In this document: piece after piece, positions 40,431-52,290 of the stretch
Layout of the letters: each line of letters starts with the position of its first letter
How positions within the stretch are numbered: the stretch's first letter is position 1
NCBI GenBank assembly: GCA_933207985.1
Contig: OW240916.1
Location: forward strand, 292,343,850-292,407,849
Reading direction: 5' to 3'
DNA: 64,000 nt
Origin: Pelobates cultripes
Lineage: Eukaryota; Chordata; Amphibia; Anura; Pelobatidae
Notes under the pieces: model-generated
Seen by the model: only the letters and a program-made list of their open reading frames with translations
What the model was told of the DNA's origin: nothing
The model's database searches: none
Translations under genes and position numbers: made by a program

Positions 40431-41175
40431 ACAACCACTATAGTGCCCTGAGGGTGCCCCACCCTCAGGGTCCCACTCCCGCCGGGCTCTAGGGGGAGGA
40501 AGGGGTTAATCTTACCTCTTTCTCCAGTGCCGGGCGGGGAGCTCTCCTCCTCTCCGCCTCCTCTCCTCCCCTTCGGCTGAATGCGCATGAGCGGCAAGAG
40601 CCGCGCGCGCATTCAGCCAGTCTCATAGGAAAGCATTCACAATGCTTTCCTATGGATGCTGGCGTCTTCTCACTGTGATTTTCAATGAGACAGGCACTAG
40701 AGGCTGGATTAACCCTAATATAAACATAGCAGTTTCTATGAAACTGCTATGTTTATAGAAAAAAGGGTGAACCCTAGCTGGACCTGGCACCCAGACCACT
40801 TCATTAAAGGACCACTATAGTGCCAGGAAAACACTCGTTTTCCTGGCACTATAGTGCCCTGAGGGTGCCCCCACCCTCAGGGTCCCCCTCCCGCCGGGCT
40901 CTGGGGAGAGGAAGGGGTTAAACACTTACCTTTCTCCAGTGCCGGGCGGGGAGCATTCCTCCTCCTCTCCTTCCTAGCGACGTCATCTGCTGAATGCGCA
41001 TGCGCGGCAGGAGCCACACGCGCATTCAGCCAGTCTCATAGGATTTTCACATTGAGAAGCACGCAAGCGCTTCTAGCGGCTGTCAATGAGACAGCCACTA
41101 GAGGCTGGATTAACCCTCAGTGTCTTAACCCTTCATTAAGCTGAAGTGGTCTGGGTGCCTATAGTGGTCCTTTAA
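40427..41175. mobile_element. Two adjacent TTAA-type MITEs
   Basis: The second unit (40808-41171) is complete: TTAA at 40804-40807 and 41172-41175, with termini AGGACCACTATAG/CTATAGTGGTCCT. The first (40431-40803) shares the body (CCCTGAGGGTGCCCC, GCCGGGCGGGGAGC, GCGCATTCAGCCAGTCTCAT) but lacks the subterminal hairpin and the right end. The TTAA target and AGGACC ends fit Kolobok- or piggyBac-like MITEs. Confidence 0.75.
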
Positions 41176-41589
41176 GACAATGTAATTAAGTTTTCAAAAA
41201 TTCACCAAATTGACGTGTGTTCAATTATGTAAAATCAGCAAAGTTTAAAATATAGAAATATTCAAATTCTAACTGTTTTCTGACAATTTAGCCTTATTCT
41301 TGGTTGTAATTTTTTTTTTTTGTGTGATCTTTTACATACAAAATTCTGTATCCAAAACAAACAATTGCTGGAATTAATCCTACAATAAGCCATTAAAACA
41401 AAGGCATTTTTCACTTGGAATAAACCAATTAAATTGACCAGTTCAGTGTCTAAAACTTGGCAGAAAGCTAAAATCTTACATATTTAGTACTTTGTAACTG
41501 TTGGGATGTGTTTCATTGACACATTGCACATGTAAAAGTAAATACATTTGTTTATTTATAATTAGTTTTTGCATTTTGTCTGAAACTGG
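41176..41589. other. Non-coding stretch, nothing assigned
   Basis: AT-rich; T-run at 41311-41320; no gene or element end recognised. Confidence 0.4.
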
Positions 41590-44500
41590 CCCAAGAGTAA
41601 ACTTTAGCTGTTTTTCTGGCTCATCATGACAGCATTACTTATGGGAAGCTCTGTCCTCCAGCCAGATCAGGACAGGAATTGACCAACAACAAAAAAAAGA
41701 GACTGTGTGCATGAAAGGTCCCTCTCCTTGAATACAACAGTCTTTTTTTTACTGTCCTTAGTTGGACCGATAGAAATATCTTTCCTAAATATTTTTTACT
41801 TTTTGGCCACCTTTCTGTGTGTACCATGTTTCTACCAGTCACAGTTCTGCCTCTCAGTGCCTGAAATTTTAAAGCATATGGGTGTATATACATTTATTTA
41901 TCTGAGGATTGGCAGTAGTTCCATTACAGAAATCTTTATATTATCCCCCACCATAGGTTTTTCATGGAGCAGCCTTCTTCACTTATATATTTTCAGTGAA
42001 TTCTGAGAGAAGAATTTCATGCTACTGTCACGGATCTCGCCGTGCCATCCAGACAGCCAGACGTGGTTGCCCCAGAAGTGCCCAACAGGGGATTTGACCT
42101 GAATCAGATCAGTATTAGCTGGGTATTTAAGCCCTGGGAACTTTGTCAGTTCATTGACTCTGATTCTGCTGTTTGGTTCCTGTTTCTGAGTATCCAGATT
42201 GTGTGTTCTCCAGTTTGTTCCTGGCTCCTGACCTCGGCTCTTCTTATCGATTACTCTGATCTCTGGCTTCCCCTGACTATGGCTTTCCAAGACTACTCTT
42301 CTGCTTGTCCTTGACTATACTGCAACTTGGAGTAAATCCCTGCACAGCCCCCGTGCACAGGCTCACAGGCCAGGTGAATTCTTACCTGACCGCCTTGGTC
42401 TGTGTTTATTTGCAATGGTGAGCAAAAAACTCTGCCTACCAGACTCCCAACTAAGGTAAGCTGTGACAGCTACTTACTCTGACTGCAGGATCTTCATTCA
42501 TGATTTTCCATTCGCCCCAGACGAATTGCAAGCAAATATTGGGGCATTCAGCGCTTTTAAATGCTTTGTTGGTAATTATTAACATGTTCTCATTTGCAAT
42601 TTGTTCTGTCGATTCCTCAAATGCAGCATGAACGTTCTCGCGTTCCTGGTCTCCTGTACTGAACAACTCTGGCGAATCTCTCAAGTATTTATATTGCATT
42701 CGAAAAAATGTGCCGTGAACCATTTAGCTTCTCCAAACGCTGAATGCATATCTGCGAATCATCTCTAATTCTTAAAGGTGCATTTACCTCTAAGTCTTTA
42801 GAGAGACAATATACATTGTTTCTGCTCTTCCCAAAAAAATTGTGAAAACATCTTACACTGCCTAAACCCTTTTCTTTGGCTAGGTAATTATATGAACTAT
42901 ATTTTCTACGATTTGAAAACTTTAGCTTCTTTTATCATCCTTAAGGGGGATTCTCCTTTCTTACCTATTCTTTTTTAATTATAGATGGCTTTTCTATCTG
43001 CTTCACATCGTTTGGGTTCCAAGAAAAATAAGTGAGCCAATATGATATTTTTCGCATTTTTGGGGATACAAAAGAGTGCCTATAGGCCCCAATATGTATA
43101 TGTAGGGCCTTTATGTTTTGCAGCCCAGGTATGGGCCGGCAAAGATCATGGAATTCCATGCCTCCAACAAAAAGAAAATTAAGAAAAATCAAACCGGCGC
43201 ATGGGCTGCAACACAATAGCACCTGATGGGAAAAATTTAAGCTTAAGTTGCGTGACAGGGGTAGCTCAAGCACAACCCAAACCATCACCACATGAAGAAC
43301 TCAAATCCTGGACAACTCAGGTCATTGCTAAGGATTTTAAGGCCACCATAAAGAGTATGATTCCTGCTAAACAAAGCGTCATAAAGTGGACACTTTTTCC
43401 AAATCTGAACCAGACTACTTGGAGCGCAAATCAGAGGATTAAGAACAAGAGATGAAGTACTCTAAGTCATTAGAATATAAAAAGGTGGATAAATTGATCT
43501 CTTATTAGAGATACTCTAAAAATTCCAGGAAAAAAATCTGAATCTTTGGAATCAGATAGACCTACCTTTCCTGTACACATCCTACTATCAAAGGTGTTTC
43601 CATGAAGAATGGGAAAAAACACCAAAAATCTTTCTATTTGCTCCCAAGGACTGCAAATCATGAAACTTGGTGCCTAAAATATCATAAAAATAGCCAAGTG
43701 AACTACTTTACCTACTGACTCCAATGCATACATAAAAGACCACATGGAAAAATGGTTGGATGCAATTTTAATTAAGGCCCATTTAGCCCTAGCATCTGCC
43801 CTACATCCAGCTATATCCTTAACCACCTTATCCCATAAAAGTCTGGCTAGACAACCTGGAAGAGAACCTCTTATTGAAAAGTACAGGGAATTTAAACTGG
43901 CTACATAATTTAGTTCAGAAGCCTCTTTGGACATCACAAAAAGGCACGGCCCTATCAGTGGCATCCAGAAGGGCCTTATGGCTGCATTTATGGGGAGCGG
44001 AATATTCATAAAAATCCTCCTTATGCTCTTTACCATTCCAAGGTGATCTACTATTCTGAAAGGTGCTGGATGAAGCAAAAAAGTATTTCTTCCCCAAAGA
44101 AAAGGACCCTTGAATTCATTTGCATGGAGAGTCAAAAGATTTAGTGACTGGCCCTTTTCAAAGAAAATTTTTATGGAGGAATTTCCACTCATCTTCTTCT
44201 AACACAAAACCTATTCGAGGAAGACTATTCCATACCTCATAAAAAAATTCTGAAGATGTGCAAGCCCAGTCAGATCCCATAGGGGGAAGACTTCGACATT
44301 TCCATTCTGTCTGTGCCAAAAAATACCTCAGACACAAGGGTCTTATCCATTTTAAGCAAAGGATACAGATTGGAGTTTGAGACATTCCCAACAAAAAGAT
44401 GATTAAAACAATCTCCAGTTCCAAAAGGAAAAAAAACACATAGCAATGAAAAAATGCATCTCCAAACTACTCCTCCAGTGAGTATTTGAAGAAGTTCCTC

Positions 44501-44680
44501 CCTCCACAAAATTACAAGGAACTTTATTCCATCTTGTTCCTAGCCCTGAAATTCAATGGGGAATAGAGGTTGTTCATATACTTGAAATAAACCAATATGA
44601 ATTTTTAAAAAGCAATCTTTTAATATGGAATCAATCTCAAACATTTCTTTGCGGTCAAGTACAAAACAGACTCATCTAAG
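41590..44680 (+). pseudogene. DIRS-like element 3, decayed ORF1 and start of RT
   Basis: Fragments in + strand frames, with many stops: LHPAISLTTLSHKSLARQ and LSVASRRALWLHLW (ORF1 region, 43800-44000). Then SSNTKPIRGRLFHTS, DPIGGRLRHFHSV, and SEYLKKFLPPQNYKELYSIL with LFLALKFNGE (44190-44560), which follow the order seen before and at the start of the DIRS reverse transcriptase. The leader near 41630-41700 (CCAGCCAGATCAGGACAGGAA) also fits. A solo LTR is inserted at 42026. Confidence 0.55.
42026..42468 (+). mobile_element. Solo LTR (Gypsy-like) with 5-bp target duplication
   Basis: It starts TGTCACGGATCTCGCC, ends AAGCTGTGACA, and is flanked by GCTAC (42021-42025 and 42469-42473). TG..CA ends, 443 bases and a 5-bp duplication are what recombination between two LTRs leaves. 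Internal retroviral genes are absent. Assignment to Gypsy is by resemblance only. Confidence 0.82.
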
Positions 44681-44717
44681 TAGGAGCTGTCAGAGGCTAA
44701 ATAACCGCTATATGCGT

Positions 44718-44750
44718 CAATGCCAATTAACAATCTGTTAATTGGCATTG
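44718..44750. repeat. Perfect hairpin, 15-bp arms
   Basis: CAATGCCAATTAACA (44718-44732), a 3-base loop ATC, and TGTTAATTGGCATTG (44736-44750). Pairing may extend outward via GTCAA/TTGAC with gaps. No associated gene seen. Confidence 0.9.
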
Positions 44751-46916
44751 TATTTGACAGTAAGGTTTTATGTGAGTCGGATACCTACGTTTTGAACTTA
44801 TCATAGAGTATCAGCCTTTTGGTTATGGAATACCTATCCGTGTACGTTCAAGCGTATTTCCATGACATTTACTCTTTGTATAAGCTTCACAGGTTTGCGA
44901 TAACTGTGGGGTGATACTGTTTCTACACTGTTTCAATACTTTATCACTACTTAGAATCAGTTTCAGTTTACACTGACAGCCTGTTCGCATACGTTTAAGT
45001 TAATCTCTATGTCATTGAATCACAGTACAGGCTTTAAGTCAACTACCTTTCTGAAATAACACATATTGTTCATCAGGGGTAGATCTGAAACCTTTTTGTT
45101 TTGTTTTGCTTGCTTTCTATATATTTTCTGTGTTATTTAATTTAATGTTATTTTTAGGATCAAGCCCATTTTGGGGTACTTGTTAGCACAGATCTAGTCA
45201 CCCCTAGTGGAGATGATTGGTAGACATCCTGTGAGGAGCTATATATTCTAAGCCTTCATAAGTGTCTCTGAGGACTTTTAGGTACCTCTTTTACCAATTC
45301 TCTCTCCACTTCTGATACCTCTCCCCTCCTCTTTTAATTTTGGCAATTTCTGCATTTAGTAGACATACCAAGCAATTGTACTCCAAACATTATTGTTGGG
45401 GATCAAATCATCCCGGGCCCTTTGTGGATGATGGATATTTGCCAACTCATTCAGAGCTCTGGAAATTGGAAATGAATAGCAGAGACATGTTCAATAACCA
45501 ATTCAAATTTTATTATACGTCATTTATATTTATACCCCATTTTCATGTCGGTAGGGGCCATGAGCATTAACGACAGATTGTTTTTCACAAGTTATGAGCA
45601 GCTATTTCTCGTTATCCTACATTATATAACGCATGTATATTTGATAAAAACAAACTTACAAATACCAAAACCTTGGACAATTAACAAGAACATTTCAAAA
45701 TCAGTATGGTCATTCTCCTAACTAGGATTTTAGATAAATTTATTTCCGAGAATCGGAGATACAATTCCAAATTTATTCTTGGTTCACATTAACCCTTATA
45801 TGAACAGCTAGGATAGATAGTAAAATTGATATTCGTATCTACAATTATAATAAATGTAATTTGCAGTATCCCAGCATTGGTATGCGTAGGTAAAGTCTAA
45901 TTTAGTATTTTACTGTATATACTTTACTCTGCACTATTATTCTTACTGGGATTCACTTTATTCTATTATGTTTCAGCTCTATACATAAGTGTCACTCCAT
46001 ACTTTGGTTCCAAGAGGGAACACTTTCTTTGTGTGTAAGTGGCAGCATGGGAGTAGCTAAGCAAGAGGAACATTTTCTTCTTTTTTATGGAACACACTCC
46101 ACAAAAAAAGGTATTTTTTCTTCCTGCAAACGGTTAACAAAATAACTAGACAAAAAAAAAAAAAAATGTTTAGCAACTGTATATTGGTATCCTAGTCTCA
46201 CACTAGGAATAATGACAAAATGCCAGTCACCTATCTCCCACTCAAAGTTGGTTTAAGTGTTACTGACTGCAAGCTGGTACATAGATAAAGCAGTACCTTA
46301 AACCTAATCCCCTGATGCACTTCCTTGAGATTAGGGAAACTCAAGTAGGGTCAGCTGGAGAGTCAGGCAGAATTGTTTCTTGAGACAGTTTGTTCCTTAA
46401 TAGGGACTCCTCAGAAATGATTTATTTCAGCTCCATTGAGCTCAGTGGGTGTTGGCAATCTTCTGAGCCACAAACTGATTTCCTTTTTTTCTCTCTTTAA
46501 TAAGTTTCCTTACGGTCTCATACAATACAATCATTTTAGAATTGAATGCACAATCTTTTCTGATTGCCGTACTAATTTGAAGATTGCCTTTGTTTTACAA
46601 AACACTGTAGCTACAGTTGAAAGGTAATTACAGTGATACAAAATACAAGTGCACTTGGCAGTAGCTAGCTAGATGCAGTAAACCTGATTTCATACTAGAA
46701 TCAATGACCCAGGGGACTCTCTCCCATTTCCACACAGGCACAGCATGGGTAAAACACACTGTATCACTACTGGTCTGATTTCCTCTGTATTTGCTTCCTC
46801 ACCACCAACAAAACAGCCTCTTCATCATTCCACACCCCGTTTTTTCTGGTTCCAGAAACTGTACTCCAACTCCAAATCAAGAATTAAACAAATATGTTCA
46901 GGTACACACAAGTCAA
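44751..46916. other. Non-coding stretch, nothing assigned
   Basis: AT-rich sequence with random short frames only. No splice-supported exon, transposon end or tandem array recognised. Confidence 0.4.
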
Positions 46917-47295
46917 GGAGAGACCACTAAGGGAAAGATGGGGGAGGGGAGAGACCATTAAGGGACAGACCGGTGGGGAGGATAGACCACTAAGGGAAAG
47001 ATGGGGGAGATCACTAAGGGAAAGATGGGGGAGGAGAGACCACTAAGGAAAAGATGGGGTGGGTGAGACCATTTAGGGAAAGATGGGCGGGGCCTCTAAG
47101 GGAAAGATGGGGGGGCAAGACCACTAAGGAAAGATGGTGGTGGGAGGAGAGACCACTAAGGGAAAGATGGGGTGGGTGAGACCATTTAGGGAAAGATGGG
47201 GGTGGAGGGGCTCTAAGGGAAAGATGGGGGGAGGGGGGGAGACCACTAAGGGAAAGATGGGGGTGGGGAGAGAGACCACTAAGGGGTTTGTAAGA
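46917..47295 (+). repeat. Purine-rich minisatellite, unit about 30-45 bases
   Basis: About ten imperfect units of GAGACCACTAAGGGAAAGATGG with a variable G-rich spacer (GGGGAGG, GGTGGGT). The + strand is almost free of pyrimidine runs. Confidence 0.88.
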
Positions 47296-47399
47296 GATAC
47301 ACTAAAAGGGGGGTGTAAGACACAAAACTTAAAGAAAAAATATACAAAAAAAAATATTAAAATAAATAATACAAATAAAGAGCTGCTCCCCTCTCAGCC

Positions 47400-48005
47400 C
47401 CTATCCTACCCCACAAACCCTCTCTTTCACACTACACACATACACAATGCATCCTTACACATACACAGAAACACACAATGCATCCCCCCACACACATACA
47501 CATGCACAAAACATACAATGCATCCCTACTCACACAGAAACACACCATGCTACTCTTACACACACATAAACACACAATGCATCCATTACACACACATAAA
47601 CACACGCACGCACAATACATACCTCACAAACACACACACAATGCAGCCCTTGCACAGATACACAGAATCACACAATGCATCTCTTACACCACACACTGCT
47701 TCACTTACTGCATCTCTTACACACACACAATGCACCCCTTACAGACACACACACTGCATTATATTACAAACACAGATTCACACAATGAATCCCCCCCCCA
47801 CACACACACACACACACACACAGAGAGAGAGACACACACAATGCATTCCTTACATACAAACACACACTGCATCCCCTATACACACACACACATTACATCC
47901 CACACAAACTGGTATATACACTATCCACTACATTCCATAAAGAACACCCACACATTACATCCTGTACAATAATACACAACACATCCCCTACACACATCCA
48001 CACCA
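47400..48005 (+). repeat. CA-rich minisatellite, CACACAATGCATCC units
   Basis: Repeated CACACAATGCATCCCTTACA with (CA)n between. The 268-codon frame over 47134-47940 is a read-through of this and the preceding array. Confidence 0.88.
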
Positions 48006-48280
48006 CTCCCTGTAAGTGAACTCATGTTTGGGCCTTGTAGGCATACTTACGGTCAGGCCCTGGGAACCCAGACCTTGAGCTGTGAATGTGGCCCAAAATA
48101 TGAAGCTGCTCTTTCTTGTTCGTTGATTTTTGTGAGCACTGCCTCCAGAGAGTCTGTTTTAACACAAGACCAGTGGAGCTAGACTGCAGCCTGAGTGCAT
48201 CATCATCCTCTTGTCCTCATCTGGTGGTAAGTAGGCAATCCAGTATATTATTAGTGACACTAATCTCTAATTTACCTCAC

Positions 48281-48490
48281 ATTAAAGAGACACTATAGTC
48301 ACCAGAACCACTACAGCTTAATGCAGTGGTTCTGGTGTCTATAGCCTGTGCCTGCAGGCTTTTTAATGTAAACACACTGTGTGCAGCACTGGCGTTGGCT
48401 CATATGGCAGATGGGTGGGGCATTGTGATGTCACATTTGGGGGGGCGGAAATCTTTGTTTGCCTAGGACGGCAAAAATCCTTGCACCGGC
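48281..48490. mobile_element. TTAA-type MITE fragment
   Basis: ATTAAAGAGACACTATAGTCACC begins a subterminal hairpin (CAGAACCACTACAGCTTAAT / GCAGTGGTTCTGGTGTCTATAG). The start style matches the MITEs at 40.8 kb. The right end is not defined; 48420-48490 looks like a different repeat. Confidence 0.5.
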
Positions 48491-48499
48491 CCTGATGGA

Positions 48500-48690
48500 A
48501 ATACATTACATTGCAGTGCTAACAAGATCATGTACCTGTCTGTATCTGTATGTGCCTGTCTGTATCTATGTGGATCTCTCTCTGACCATCTGTGTCTTTC
48601 TGGGACTGTGTATTTCTCTCTGTGTACTTGTCTGTATTTACAAACTTGTATCTGTGTGTACCTGTTTATGTCTATCTTTATCTGTGTTCC
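48500..48690 (+). repeat. TG/TCTG-rich minisatellite
   Basis: Imperfect TGTCTGTATCTGTGTGTACC-type units. Frames rich in Cys/Val/Leu on the + strand are repeat translation. Confidence 0.75.
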
Positions 48691-49028
48691 TGAAGGTGCT
48701 AGGATTTTATGTGTTTCTTGTGAGTTGCCACTCTTATGAAGTGCCCTCGCAGGATGGCTTTGTCAGCCAACCAGACCACGGGCGTCACAACCTCTGGAGT
48801 CACGTTGTGCCTGAAATATGAGCACTTCATGTATTCTTTTTACATTTAAAAAAAAAATAAAAAATTTAATTTGCCGTTATGCTAATCGTTTATACATATC
48901 AGATTGTGGGGTGTGGTTGTATAGCCTTGCAGTCAAGGGGAAGGGGTTAATGCAAAGATAAGAAAACATTTTCCCCACACATTCTTTATTTAATCCTTTA
49001 ACATATACATTATCATATATGTCTTTTA

Positions 49029-50591
49029 CAGGGAGTGCAGAATTATTAGGCAAATGAGTATTTTGACCACATCATCCTCTTTATGCATGTTGTCTTACTC
49101 CAAGCTGTATAGGCTCGAAAGCCTACTACCAATTAAGCATATTAGGTGATGTGCATCTCTGTAATGAGAAGGGGTGTGGTCTAATGACATCAACACCCTA
49201 TATCAGGTGTGCATAATTATTAGGCAACTTCCTTTCCTTTGGCAAAATGGGTCAAAAGAAGGACTTGACAGGCTCAGAAAAGTCAAAAATAGTGAGATAT
49301 CTTGCAGAGGGATGCAGCACTCTTAAAATTGCAAAGCTTCTGAAGCGTGATCATCGAACAATCAAGCGTTTCATTCAAAATAGTCAACAGGGTCGCAAGA
49401 AGCGTGTGGAAAAACCAAGGCGCAAAATAACTGCCCATGAACTGAGAAAAGTCAAGCGTGCAGCTGCCACGATGCCACTTGCCACCAGTTTGGCCATATT
49501 TCAGAGCTGCAACATCACTGGAGTGCCCAAAAGCACAAGGTGTGCAATACTCAGAGACATGGCCAAGGTAAGAAAGGCTGAAAGACGACCACCACTGAAC
49601 AAGACACACAAGCTGAAACGTCAAGACTGGGCCAAGAAATATCTCAAGACTGATTTTTCTAAGGTTTTATGGACTGATGAAATGAGAGTGAGTCTTGATG
49701 GGCCAGATGGATGGGCCCGTGGCTGGATTGGTAAAGGGCAGAGAGCTCCAGTCCGACTCAGACGCCAGCAAGGTGGAGGTGGAGTACTGGTTTGGGCTGG
49801 TATCATCAAAGATGAGCTTGTGGGGCCTTTTCGGGTTGAGGATGGAGTCAAGCTCAACTCCCAGTCCTACTGCCAGTTCCTGGAAGACACCTTCTTCAAG
49901 CAGTGGTACAGGAAGAAGTCTGCATCCTTCAAGAAAAACATGATTTTCATGCAGGACAATGCTCCATCACACGCGTCCAAGTACTCCACAGCGTGGCTGG
50001 CAAGAAAGGGTATAAAAGAAGAAAATCTAATGACATGGCCTCCTTGTTCACCTGATCTGAACCCCATTGAGAACCTGTGGTCCATCATCAAATGTGAGAT
50101 TTACAAGGAGGGAAAACAGTACACCTCTCTGAACAGTGTCTGGGAGGCTGTGGTTGCTGCTGCACGCAATGTTGATGGTGAACAGATCAAAACACTGACA
50201 GAATCCATGGATGGCAGGCTTTTGAGTGTCCTTGCAAAGAAAGGTGGCTATATTGGTCACTGATTTGTTTTTGTTTTGTTTTTGAATGTCAGAAATGTAT
50301 ATTTGTGAATGTTGAGATGTTATATTGGTTTCACTGGTAATAATAAATAATTGAAATGGGTATATATTTGTTTTTTGTTAAGTTGCCTAATAATTATGCA
50401 CAGTAATAGTCACCTGCACACACAGATATCCCCCTAACATAGCTATAACTAAAAACAAACTAAAAACTACTTCCAAAAATATTCAGCTTTGATATTAATG
50501 AGTTTTTTGGGTTCATTGAGAACATGGTTGTTGTTCAATAATAAAATTAATCCTCAAAAATACAACTTGCCTAATAATTCTGCACTCCCTG
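49029..50591 (+). mobile_element. Complete Tc1/mariner transposon, DD37E type
   Basis: TA target duplications at 49027-49028 and 50592-50593. The outer ends CAGGGAGTGCAGAATTATTA and its inverse are perfect over at least 25 bases. A second inner pair carries the same ATTATTAGGCAACTT core (about 49213-49235 and 50380-50402), giving an IR/DR layout like that of Sleeping Beauty-type elements. Length 1,563 bases. One full transposase frame between. Confidence 0.93.
49247..50263 (+). CDS. Tc1/mariner transposase, apparently intact, DD37E
   Basis: 338 codons, ATG 49247 to TGA 50261-50263, the usual length for the family. Two helix-turn-helix units in the first about 120 residues: GSEKSKIVRYLAEGCSTLKI followed by AKLLKRDHRTIKRFI, then a second after a basic RKKRVEKPRRK linker. 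Catalytic residues: Asp144 in LWTDE, Asp237 in MQDNAPSH, Glu275 in PDLNPIENLW. Thirty-seven residues separate the last two, so DD37E rather than DD34E. A glycine run (QQGGGGVLVW) sits at the usual G-rich box. No stop or frameshift, so it could be active. It cuts and pastes between TA sites using the flanking inverted repeats. Confidence 0.93.
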   Translation: MGQKKDLTGSEKSKIVRYLAEGCSTLKIAKLLKRDHRTIKRFIQNSQQGRKKRVEKPRRKITAHELRKVKRAAATMPLATSLAIFQSCNITGVPKSTRCAILRDMAKVRKAERRPPLNKTHKLKRQDWAKKYLKTDFSKVLWTDEMRVSLDGPDGWARGWIGKGQRAPVRLRRQQGGGGVLVWAGIIKDELVGPFRVEDGVKLNSQSYCQFLEDTFFKQWYRKKSASFKKNMIFMQDNAPSHASKYSTAWLARKGIKEENLMTWPPCSPDLNPIENLWSIIKCEIYKEGKQYTSLNSVWEAVVAAARNVDGEQIKTLTESMDGRLLSVLAKKGGYIGH

Positions 50592-50711
50592 TATCTGTGT
50601 TTTGCCATGTTTTCTATATGTATGTATATGAGATATATATATATATATAAATTATATATGTTGCCACTTTACTTTTGCATTGCCCGTACCATATCACCAT
50701 CGTATTACAGA

Positions 50712-51280
50712 TGTTGTAGAATTATTAGGCCTCTATAAATCTGTAAGGCCCCTTTAAATCCTCTTGCTATACCTCTAAGAGGTCCCATAGTTTTACAAGG
50801 AAGCTTTGTCTATAGAACATAGAATTTGCATGTCAGCAAGAAATAGCTTTGATAAAATGTGTATTTACTAAAAGCCTTGAAACCTAACCTTGAGAAACTA
50901 ACAGTGCCAGGCTACACTCTAAATGGATAGCTGCCAAAAGGCCCCTCCCGTCGAGTGAGCTCCTCATGTTAACAAAATGACGCTAAAACCTGGAGGAGAC
51001 AATCATGACGAGGATAGTGACCTAAGATGGTACACCCCATAGGGAGGGCATTTTACTAACTACTTAGCACCTAAGCCAATTAACAATGTCTATTTGTCTA
51101 TATCTTGATTTTCTTCAATGATGTAATAATGCCTTTAAAAGGGCCTGCGAGCCTGCTTTTTAAACAGAAGCCATTAAACTTCTCCGAAGTTCTTTCATTA
51201 ACCTGAACTCTGTGTCTCAGTGTGAATTTACTTCTGCGTGCACGCAACTTTATTATCTTTAATTTGGACAGGAACAGATA
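50712..51280 (+). mobile_element. Probable solo LTR of a retrovirus-like element
   Basis: The late part has promoter-like order: TTTAAAAGGG (about 51135), GAAGCCATTAAACTTCTCCG, then CTGAACTCTGTGTCTCAGTG, as in LTR R/U5 regions. It begins near TGTAGAATTATTAGGCC and ends near GGACAGGAACA. Flanking duplications are unclear, and no gag, pol or env is adjacent. Confidence 0.5.
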
Positions 51281-51329
51281 GTCATTCAAACTAATTGGTT
51301 TGCAGTAAATCATCTACTACACAGACATG

Positions 51330-51640
51330 GACACATACCCTACCATAGGCACACAAATACACACTGTTACACGCACACATATACATCCTAACACATGTAC
51401 GCACCAATACACAGAAATATACTGATGCACACACATTGACAAACACAAGACATACAGTCACAATGTATAATTGACTGTGTGTGTTTTTTAGTGTGTCTGG
51501 CATTGTCTGCCTGGGTATATGCCTGAGACTGAGTGTCTGAAAGTGATTGTTTGACTTGTGTGTGAATACATGTCTCTGTGAGCATGTGTATGTTTGTTTC
51601 TAATACTGTATGTGTGTGGGGTAGCTGCTTGCGGTGTGTT
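51330..51640. repeat. CA/TG-rich tract
   Basis: CA-rich on the left (51330-51440) changing to TG-rich (51470-51640). Frames here are repeat translation. Confidence 0.75.
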
Positions 51641-51959
51641 GTGTATATGGGGGGGCTGACTGTGATCTTTGTACATTGTGTTTATGGGAAGCTATTTTTT
51701 ATGACTATGCATCAAAAGCAAAGGATATGAGAACGGACAAAAGCTTAGAGAAACTCAGCTTGCCCTTTGGTATATCCCTGTTCAGGTGCCAAAATAGTTT
51801 TTGCTCACTTGTGCCATTACGGAGAGAACATATCTGAAGCATATCAGACTGATACCACCCATAAGGGCATGAGACATACAGCAACCCCAGACAATCATTT
51901 CAGCCTTTTTTGGGCCATGTCAGTGAGGTGTAGCTGATACCCCTCTAGGCACGATGAGC

Positions 51960-52290
51960 ACAGGATCCACTGTCTGCATGTGAATACTGTACTTTCCTCA
52001 TAGAGATGCATTTATTCAATGCATCTCTATGAGGAGATGCTGATTGGCCAGGGTGGCGATTGGCTCTGCATTGTGTTTGGCTTAGATTATCAATTCTGAT
52101 GATTTCAGCCAAGGAGGTAGATCAGGGGCAGAACCTGCACCATCAGACCAAAATTTTACTATTTAGGGGGAGACAAAGCAGGGAGTGGGGGGGAGGGGGG
52201 AAAAGAGGTTAGTTAGTGATATTAACACCATAGGGTCAGGAATACATGTTTGTGTTCGTTATCCTATAGTGTTCTTTTAATTATCTAATT
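51960..52290. mobile_element. MITE-like repeat fragment
   Basis: The centre is a perfect hairpin, CTCATAGAGATGCATT / AATGCATCTCTATGAG (about 51998-52034). The right end CCTATAGTGTTCTTTTAA resembles the terminus of the TTAA MITEs. The left boundary is not clear. Confidence 0.5.

Noticed and set aside
47134..47940. A 268-codon His/Thr-rich protein
   Set aside because: Translation of two tandem repeats; composition follows the repeat and there is no unique sequence.
48459..48821. A cysteine-rich secreted protein
   Set aside because: TG-rich minisatellite read in frame, no signal peptide followed by unique sequence.
50712..51280. A complete endogenous retrovirus
   Set aside because: Only LTR-like promoter sequence is visible; no gag, pol or env frames lie on either side.
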